A DNA stretch of 64,000 nt from Hyaloscypha bicolor E. Lineage: Eukaryota > Ascomycota > Leotiomycetes > Helotiales > Hyaloscyphaceae. The notes under the pieces were generated by a model. It saw nothing but the letters and a program-made list of their open reading frames with translations. It had not been told where the DNA came from and ran no database searches. Positions 55,916-64,000 of the stretch are shown piece after piece (position 1 is the first letter of the stretch; each line of letters opens with the position of its first letter). The stretch covers positions 124,001 through 188,000 of the forward strand of contig NW_020194618.1 of assembly GCF_002865645.1 (NCBI RefSeq). The letters are read 5' to 3'. The translations under genes and the position numbers were made by a program.

Positions 55916-58900
55916 TGCCCTTAAGTTACGTGCGACCCTATACACATTATAACTATGCCCCCCTTCTAGGATCTTGTCCCCAAGATCTATTAATCTATCC
56001 TGGTAAATATTTAATCGATTATTTATTTAATCGAGGTAAACTTCTAGTATCTTGGGAGGTAGTTTTACTAATGCGATCTGGATAATGGATATAAAAATCG
56101 TCTAATCAGATTAGGGCTAAGTAAGCGAGAAGAAAGGGTAATTATACCCCAGGTATGGGGGCTAGCCGGTAATCGCGATTTCGTTTGGGATCTGAGTATT
56201 CTAATTAGCTCGATCCAAAGTGCCAAGGCGCTATCCTACGAAATTAATACTACCTGTTAGATCTCGTATTAGAATAATCTAAATAGCTATATAGAAAGAA
56301 TTTAATAAATATTCGTATAAGAAACCCATGCGAATATTTCTGAGGTCCTAGAGATTATTTGCGGGCTTCTGGGAGTATATATTAATTAGTTATACTAGTT
56401 TCTAATTAGGACTAGTACGAAAACTAGTAATTAATTTAGGTAGTTTTCTATCTCTATAAAAGAATCTCTTTATATTACTATATACTCTCTTCCTTTCTAA
56501 TAACTATATATATAATAACTTTTTCTATTATTACCTTTTAGCCCTTTCTTTTATTCTTCTTTAAGCCTTCTTTAATTATTTTTAATTAATTCCATAATAT
56601 CTTTTTCTGGCTTTATTATCCGCCCGTATAATAATAAGTATAAAGGTAATCTCGTAGCCTCCTTTCCTATTACTAGTAAATACTTGAAATATTTCAAGTA
56701 TTTGCTTATTAATTCCTTTACCTTATATACTATAGTATCTGGTAAGAAGAATTATAACTATTATAATAAGAGTTCTAAGTCTTATATATTAGTAAGTTCT
56801 TTAGCTTTAATATCTATTAAAGCTAATACGATTTCAGATTCCTTACTACTTATTAGAGGCTTACTAGTTCTGGAAAGATATTATTATAATCTTTAAGAAA
56901 TTTCTTAAAGTATATCCTAAATAGTATTATACTAATAAGAATAATACTATTAATTAGGTTTTTAAAGACTAGAAAAATACTAATAAGCTTCGGAATTCTT
57001 CTTCCTGTCTTAATAAGGCAGATAATAATATTACTTGGGTTAGTATCCTAAAAATGAGTTTTTTCTAATATATTTAGGTATTTATTAATTCCTTAAAGAA
57101 ATATTATAATATCTATCTTTAAGGTATTAACCTTATTACCGAGCTTATTACTAAGATTACTAAATAGTTTATTACTAGTATTTTAAATACTAATAATATA
57201 ATATTTATAGTTATTTAGGACCTGATTTTAGAAGTTCGGGCCTTTTATAAGATATATATAGCTATTATAAGTTCTTTACTTATTTCTCTTAATATTCTTA
57301 ATACTAATATTATTATAGTATAATTATATTTTATTAAGAAATAAGCGGATTCCGGAAAGTATTAGCTAATTCTTTACTAAATCCTAAATAGGGCCGGTAT
57401 TTAATATTCTTATTTTAGGAATTAGGAATTTATAAGAATTAGAGTTTATTTATTTAAGATACCCGTAGCTAATTTACTTATAATAAATCTTTCTTAATCC
57501 TAAATCTTTTTCTAATAATTTAAATATAATTCTTATAAGCCTTAATAAAACCCTAAAAAACCTTTATAAATAAAAAAACCTAGGAAAAAAGTATTTCTAT
57601 TATTATTCCGGGCCTTTTCTTAGCTATCTAGATTCTCTCTTTTTTTTAAGTAGCCTTTTTCTTAATAGTCTAGAATTCTTTTTAATTTTATAAAATTATT
57701 AAAAAGTAGTTTCGGATTCTAAGCTATAATTTTAATTATATAATTTTAGAAATTTCTTAAAATTTTTAAAATTAGGGAAAGTAAGTAATTAGGTATTATA
57801 ATTTTTAGACTAGGCTTTTTATTTAATTAAATACTATTACTTCTTGCTTCTATTATCTTATTAGTAATTAATAATAGCTTCTATTTCCTATTCTTATTCT
57901 TTATTATTATTTACTAATTCTAGAAGTTCTTTAGAGAAATATAGATATGGCTTCTAATTCTTTTTTATTATATATTTTTTAAAAAAGAAAATATAGAAAG
58001 TTAGATATAAATAATTATATATATTTAGTAATTCTAACTTATATACTAAATTACTAATATATTTAAAAATCCTAAATAGATCTATAAATTTTGACTTAAG
58101 CTTTCTTGCCTTAAGTTTAATATTTCTTATTAATAATATTATCTAGGCTTTTTTAGAATAATATTTAGCTAACTAGTATTTATTATAATAGGTTTCCTAA
58201 TTATTTTATATATAATACTATAAATTCTTAAGTTTTCTTTATTTTATTTTAAGGGTTTCTAGCCTCTTATATATAGCTAGTACCTCTTTTATAATCCTAT
58301 TCTTAGAATTTTATAAAAATTAAAAGTAGTATCTATAATATATATAGAAAGATATATTCTATAAAACCTAATATTTTGAGTTATTATATATAAATTTTAT
58401 AAAAAATAACTTCTTAAACTAGTTATTTTTTTTAGGTATTATAATAATATTTTAGGTAATATTTTAGGGCCTGGTTTTATCTTTCTATTTAATTATTTAT
58501 CTAAGAATAATAAGTTATATTTAAATATTATTTATATATTAAATAAAAATAGAAAGTAAACTAGAACTAGCTAGTAAATACTATTTTTTAGTCGGAAATA
58601 ATTCTATTAGGGGAGCTAAAGATTAAGAAAACATATTCTTATTATTATGAGTATAAGATCTAGGGCCTGGAAGACGTGGTTAGACTGTCTTTATTTCGAT
58701 AATTTAAAGCTAAAGAGAGAAGAGGATCCTAAAGGAGCCTCGGATCTAAATAATTACAAGCTATATACGGGCCTATATACTAGCTTAAGCTCGGGGTTAT
58801 ATATAATAATCAGGTAACTATAAATGCCTTATTCAGATACCAGATGCCTCTCTAGCTCTAGTCTAACCCCTACTAGTACCGTATATTATAATAACCGTAA

Positions 58901-61517
58901 TATTACTCTCTCTCCTCAAAGTAAGCTCGTTCCCGAGCTTTGAAAGTTCCTATTAAATTTCCAAGTTACAGGTTATATATTAAAGGCCAGGGCCTTTTAT
59001 ATATAACTTTAAAGGATTTCCGTCTATATTATATGGTTCCGGTAATATATTATTCTTGGTATAATCTAACTAATAGGGGAGATTCTAGGGCGGTCCTAGC
59101 TATTCGGGATTCTTGTTATAGAAGCTCTAAAGAGCTAGGGTACTATTACTTAATAAGGAAGCGGGATACTATTCTGGATCTGGGTCCTATTCTTTCTACT
59201 AGACTTGGTACTTTAGCTTCCTATAAAGCAGTTTTACTGCTTATATCTCTTGAACTTCGTACTCCGTTTCCCCGTCTTATAGTTCTAATAGCAGAGGCTC
59301 CGGATTTGCTTATCCGGGAAGGGAGTTACTTAGGTCTTTATATAGCTTCTCTATATAGAATACCGGATATATTCTTATTAATTCCGGAAGCTTGAGCCTA
59401 AAGAAATATCCTACTTATTCCAGGATTTCGTACGGTTCTTCTATTTAGTAAGCTAGCTTATAGCTCGGATAATTATTCTTCTAGTATTTAGTAGTAATCT
59501 ATATCTTGTCTCCTACTTTAAAGTCTACTAGTTAGCGGTACTTATTAGCTTGAGTAGTATAGTATTCTTATACTTATATTATATTCTTCTATATCTTTTA
59601 CTATAATTTATAGAGCTATATTACTAGGGCCTTTGCCTCCTGTCTATTTAGCTCTTCCTTTAGGATACCCGATTATACTTGGGTTTCCTAGTTAAATAAT
59701 ATCCATAGTTTATAGCCCTTTTTTATAAGGAACGGGGATTGGCCTATAGTCTTATAGACTAGAGCTGCCTACTAGTAGTTAATTATTACTACCTATTTGT
59801 CCTAATTATTCTAGTAGTAATTTATATAGGAATATAGCTATTAGTTAAAGTACTAGTTAATAATCTCTGTCTGGCTATTGGTTTGGGAATAGTTAGTAGT
59901 TAATAACTTGAGCTTCGTACTAATACGCTTATAGAACTTGCTTCAGAAATCCGATATAAACTAGGGGCCTTAATTAGATACTATAGTTTCCGGGATACTA
60001 ACTTAGTAAACTATATAGGTAAGAAACAGGGGTACTAACTCTTTAGCTATTACTATATCTCGGACAGAAATCATAATAGGGCACTTGCCCAGGTAATTAA
60101 TAAAGATTACTACTATATTATACTTATTTCTACTCTCTAGGTATTTCTTGAAATCTACTAATATATATTACTAGGGGCAGTTAGGGACTAGTAATGGATA
60201 TAAGAGCCCTAGCTTTTTATTCCTGGAGATATGGGATTATTAGTAGGTATAATAGTTATCCCTATACTAATTAATATCTGTATCTTAGCCTGGCTAGTAA
60301 TAGCGGACCTAAAGAAGCTATTAAAGCTTGGCTTATTCTGGATATCTTATTAGGGGCTATATATATGTCTCCTAAATAAGGGTAATATATAAGGACATCT
60401 CGGGTATTATTATATTATTAGGTATAAATAGTTTACTATATTATAAGAGGAGGCCGTCTTATAGTATCCAAGTGCCTTTCTTCTTATTTCTTGCCTTATC
60501 CTATAGCTTTTCTAGTTCCGGTAATTCTCGGTTCTTGCTTAATAGCTTATTTACTAGCTAGATATTATTATACTGGGTTTCTTTCTGAGCCGGACTTATA
60601 AAGGCCTTAATTAGGGCTAATTAGAAATCCCGTATAATATTATTATTAATCTTTTATTATAGGAGGAGAATTTGGATTTAATAGGCTATTATTACCTTAT
60701 CCTAAGTAGTTATATTCTCGTATTTCTTACTTAGGGTATCCGCTTGTTTATTTGACTTATTTGTTTAATATATAAGCTTAAAATAGTAGTAAGAAAGATA
60801 CTTTATCTAGTAAGCTTATCTTATTAAAAGCTTTTTTGTAGTTATAAAGTACTCGAGGGCTCGGTAGTCTAAGTAAATCATAAAGGGTGCCTCCTATAAG
60901 CCTTCTAGCTCCGCTTGCTATTTAGTTAAAGAGAGAATAATAGTAAGTATTTCTTTATTATAAATATTATAGTTTAGCTTTACTAACTATATAGTCTTGG
61001 AGAAGAATACTACTGGGTACTAGAGTTCTATCTGGGGGTCTTATTATAAGAGAATACTAGCTATAACTCTATTTAATATATCTGTCTTAATTATAGTAAA
61101 GAGGTTCGGGTTATAGTAGTATAGAATTAGTACCGAGAATATAGCTTGCTTTAGCTTAGTAAAACTTTCTTAATACTAATCTATCTACTTAAACAGAACT
61201 CCCTTATATATTAGAGCTATTAGGGACTTTACTATATGGCTGTATTCTATAATAAAGTATTAATAAAAGTTATAAAAACCCAGAAAGCCTTATATTTCTT
61301 TAATTATCTTTAGTAATTACTAGTCCTTAATAATTACTATCTTATCTAGGTTTACTTTAATGCCTCTAATAAAAATAATAAAGCCTAGATACTTTATATA
61401 AGTAATCTTAAACTCTAATTTCTTAATATTTACTTAGAGGCCGGTATCCTATAATTACTAAAGGACCTTTTATATATAGTCTTTATACTTCAGGGAATTA
61501 TCTAAATAAATTAGAAT

Positions 61518-61529
61518 ATTATTTAAGTA
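61518..61529 (-). pseudogene. Reverse-transcriptase catalytic box mutated
   Basis: The minus strand reads YLNN where Ty3/gypsy reverse transcriptases have two catalytic Asp. Both Asp-to-Asn changes are single G-to-A transitions, so polymerase activity is lost even without the surrounding stop codons. Confidence 0.75.
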
Positions 61530-63166
61530 AGCTATATAAAAGATATTAAGGTAATTAAAAAGGATATTATTTATATATCTCTAATATATAATAGGGCCAT
61601 TAGTTAGGCCTTCTTAAAAGACCTTATACTTATAGGCCCTATATCTTATATAAAATATTATAAGTTTTTCTAATTCTGGGTTTATTTGGATCTAATAAAA
61701 CGCTTACCGAATATCTAGCTTTATGTAGACCTTGGCTTGAGCTAGTTATATAAAGGTTTTATAAATAAGGGAAAGAGGATAATAGTTCTTTTATATTAAG
61801 TTATTTAGCTTATAATAGTTAATATAGAATCAGAGAGCTTTATTAGCCTTCTTTATAAAGAGGATTAGAGATATAAAAGGGGACTAGCTTAGCTTAATAA
61901 AGCCCTATTAGAGGTTCTTTTTAAGAAAGCGCTTGACCTCCTATAGCTTATAAGTTAACTATTAATAGAGCGGGAAATACCCTAGGCTCTCTGGGCCTTT
62001 GGGATTATTAATCTGAATCTTATAGTTATATAGTTAATATAGGGGTAAGATATTTAATACTTTCTTTAAAAAGATATCTATAAAATCCTTAAACTTCTCT
62101 AGTAAGACTCTTACTAGCTATTATAGTTCCGTCTCTTCTAGCTATTACTTACCTGAAATAAACTCGTCCTCTTATTATAATTCTAGCTCTTTATTAATCT
62201 CGAAAAACGATATTATAAAGAAAAGGTTTTTCTTCTTCTATAGGTTTATCTAGAAAGCGGCTAGTAAGATACCTGTAATATTAACTAAGGGCCTTAACTA
62301 GATCTTATAGCTTTTCTTTAGATAGTATGGTTTTAATATTCCTGTCTCTGGCTTGGGAGAAACTTCTATATTTCCTAAGGCTACTTATATTTCTCCGTAA
62401 TATTAAGCTTAATTCTTTTACTATATATGGCTTTCTGAGCCCGGATTAGAAAAAGAATAAGAGGATTTCCTTTTTATAAGCTAAGGTCTCTAGGACTTAT
62501 CTATAGCTATAGCTTTATTTCTTCTATTTATATCTTCTTAGTACTAGTTACTTTTCCCAGGTTTCAAGTTCTTATATATAGTAGTTAGGACCTTATCCTA
62601 ACTCTTTTTTCTAGGCTAATTATCTAGTCAGATTAATCTTCTATTCTTGTAATTAATTAGGATACTAGTACTTATAAACTACTATTATCCTAAAATTATA
62701 TTATACTTGCCTAGTTCTATAACTAGTATAAGTACTAGGATCTTCTATTTATTAATTAAGAGTATAAGCTTAATATAGTAAGTAATAGGTATGGCCTGCT
62801 TACTATTAAATTCCTTTATATTATAGGGTAATACTAATTAAATAGGCTTAATATCTAGAAATTATTTAATTATTCTTATAAACTTGGAATTAATAAAAGT
62901 ATATCTATTTACTCCGGTATTAATAAGAAAAGAAGTCTTAATATCTAATCCATTATTACTAACTATATAAGGGAATATAAACGCTTTACTTTCTAGTAGC
63001 TAGCTTAAATTAACTTTTGCTATATCTATATAATATGGCCCTAAAAAAGAGACTTTCTTTAGAGGTCCTTATTTCCCTATTTTATATCTTTAGATAGCTT
63101 ACTTATAATAAGTACTACTAGCTTAGCTACTAAAACTTGCTTTATATATTCTATCTTGGGCTCTAG

Positions 63167-63211
63167 ATAGTTCCTAGATATATAACTAAATCTATTATAG
63201 TTATAGTACTT
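63167..63211 (-). pseudogene. Gag zinc-knuckle relic with all ligands mutated
   Basis: Minus-strand translation gives KYYNYNRFSYISRNY, which has the spacing of a CX2CX4HX4C knuckle. Tyr stands at all three Cys positions and at the His position, and Ser stands at the usual Gly. Each change is a single G-to-A or C-to-T transition. This is direct evidence of RIP within this element. Confidence 0.8.
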
Positions 63212-64000
63212 GAGATCTGAGGATCCGGGCTTTAAGATAGCAGGCTTATCTATTACTAGGGTCTTGAAAGTAGGCTTTATATAAGGGGCGCCTCCTGGGC
63301 TTGGCTTATTTATATCTTTATTAGTTTTCTTGAATACCTATTCTTTCTTTTTATAGCAAGCTCGGATTTGCTAGTTATTTATAGTATAGTATTATACAAA
63401 CTCTGTAGTATAGATAGCCGGGTTATTATAGTATATAGCTATGGCCTCTTGGAGCTTCTAGGTAAGCTTATTATTTAGATCGTCCTTAAGGTCCTATAGA
63501 TTAATATTTCCGTCTGTTATATATCTTAAGAATAGAATATAGAACTCCTAAAAGATCTGGCTCTTCTTTATAAATAGCTCCTTAAATATTTGCCGAGTAT
63601 TATACTTCTTATTTGGGTTACTATATAGCTTCTCTAGATAGATATATAGTTTCCTAATAGTCTTATATATATATTAACTATTCTGGTTTAGGTAAGAAGA
63701 AATTAGTATAAGGATATAGCTACTTATATAGCCAGATATATAAATAATCTTAAGGTTCTCTATCTAATAGGTATTAGAGTTACTATAAAGCTTATTCTTA
63801 ATCTGAACTAACTAATTATTAAAGGTAATACTATCCTTAATTATTAAAGATAATACTATCCTTAATTATATCTTTGAAAATAGAAGAGTTAGAGAGTTTA
63901 ATTAAGTATTTATTTTCTAAAACAGGGAAACCGGTTATCCCGGCAGACTATATAATAAGCTTCTTAATAATGGCTTTATTCTTTTATAGGGCTTATTTAG

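Larger units (their letters stand above)
55060..64000. repeat. AT-rich, RIP-mutated transposon block
   Basis: About 9 kb of DNA with very high A+T, abundant TA steps and stop codons in all frames. It continues to the window edge. Where protein remnants can be aligned by eye (zinc knuckle, reverse transcriptase, chromodomain), the changes are C-to-T or G-to-A. This is the signature of repeat-induced point mutation in ascomycetes. Frames such as 58940-59395 are antisense chance openings. At least one Ty3/gypsy element on the minus strand and one further LTR are present. Confidence 0.9.
58906..64000 (-). mobile_element. Dead Ty3/gypsy chromovirus-type retrotransposon, 5' end beyond window
   Basis: Minus-strand order from the right edge is: gag with a zinc-knuckle relic (63167-63211), reverse transcriptase (about 61,300-62,000; YINNILF and the catalytic-box relic at 61518-61529), RNase H-like sequence (about 60,800-61,150), integrase, and a chromodomain relic (about 59,070-59,275, with EYEVQEI, then YRKLKYQV and DPDPE). 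A purine tract lies at 58906-58917 and marks the probable start of the 3' LTR at 58905, running left. Order RT-RNase H-integrase-chromodomain defines Ty3/gypsy chromoviruses. Stops and lost catalytic residues throughout show it is inactive. Confidence 0.8.

Noticed and set aside
55633..55923. 10-bp repeat CATGCCCTTA on both sides of the candidate LTR as a target duplication
   Set aside because: The left copy is separated from the LTR start by 11 bp and the right copy overlaps the LTR end, so it cannot be a normal TSD.
58940..59395. 151-codon plus-strand open frame in the AT-rich block
   Set aside because: It is antisense to the gypsy integrase chromodomain relic (EYEVQEI...DPDPE on the minus strand). 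Its composition is that of a chance frame.
1..64000. CRISPR array, operon, rRNA or bacterial-type regulatory features
   Set aside because: No regularly spaced direct repeats or rRNA sequence were seen, and the gene structures are eukaryotic with spliceosomal introns.

Overview
The window looks like nuclear DNA of a filamentous ascomycete (Pezizomycotina). The genes are compact and carry one to several short introns of about 45-70 nt with GT...CTAAC/CTGAC...AG signals. The gene families are typical of fungi (HET, COQ4, AIM11, MAM3-type CNNM, fungal pantothenate kinase, LRP1, DUF1996, secreted GH25). The last 9 kb is extremely AT-rich, dead retrotransposon DNA whose lesions match repeat-induced point mutation (RIP). 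The order cannot be fixed from sequence alone.

Layout. 1-6.3 kb is gene-poor: a 23-nt G run, an AT island, a Tc1/mariner-like foldback MITE (3675-4044), a C2H2 zinc-finger gene and a decayed alpha/beta-hydrolase peptidase. 7-13.7 kb holds aspartate-semialdehyde dehydrogenase, then an alpha/beta hydrolase, an SDR and a methyltransferase in a row. 14-19 kb holds a twin-CX9C (MIX17/CHCHD2-like) gene, the exosome cofactor LRP1 and a ketopantoate-reductase-family protein. 20.4-22.8 kb holds a convergent pair of secreted enzymes, a GH25 lysozyme and a tyrosinase. A hAT-type MITE with perfect TIRs and target duplication lies at 23.5-24.0 kb. 25-37.4 kb is a dense block: HET-domain gene, PDCD5, COQ4 and a SET methyltransferase from one 80-bp divergent promoter, a MAM3/CNNM transporter, a CPSF6-like RRM protein and SSS1 (Sec61 gamma). 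37.4-43.2 kb is gene-poor with a broken DUF1996 gene. 43.2-48.7 kb holds pantothenate kinase, a hypothetical gene and AIM11. 49-52 kb holds a glutathione S-transferase pseudogene and a tRNA-Arg gene. A hypothetical gene lies at 53.7-54.5 kb. 55-64 kb is RIP-ruined Ty3/gypsy chromovirus DNA.

Functional links. Several genes serve mitochondria or cofactor supply: COQ4, AIM11, the CX9C protein, pantothenate kinase and the ketopantoate-reductase-like protein (the last two both point to CoA biosynthesis but are 24 kb apart). The rest is ordinary housekeeping plus secreted and self-recognition functions.

The most unusual observation is the tRNA-Arg(UCU) gene at 51970-52091. Its 5' acceptor strand is separated from the D arm by 50 nt that look exactly like a fungal spliceosomal intron (GTGAGT, CTAAC branch site, CAG). 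Removing it gives a perfect 72-nt tRNA. Nuclear tRNA introns are normally at position 37/38, so an intron between positions 7 and 8 with GT-AG signals is unexpected.
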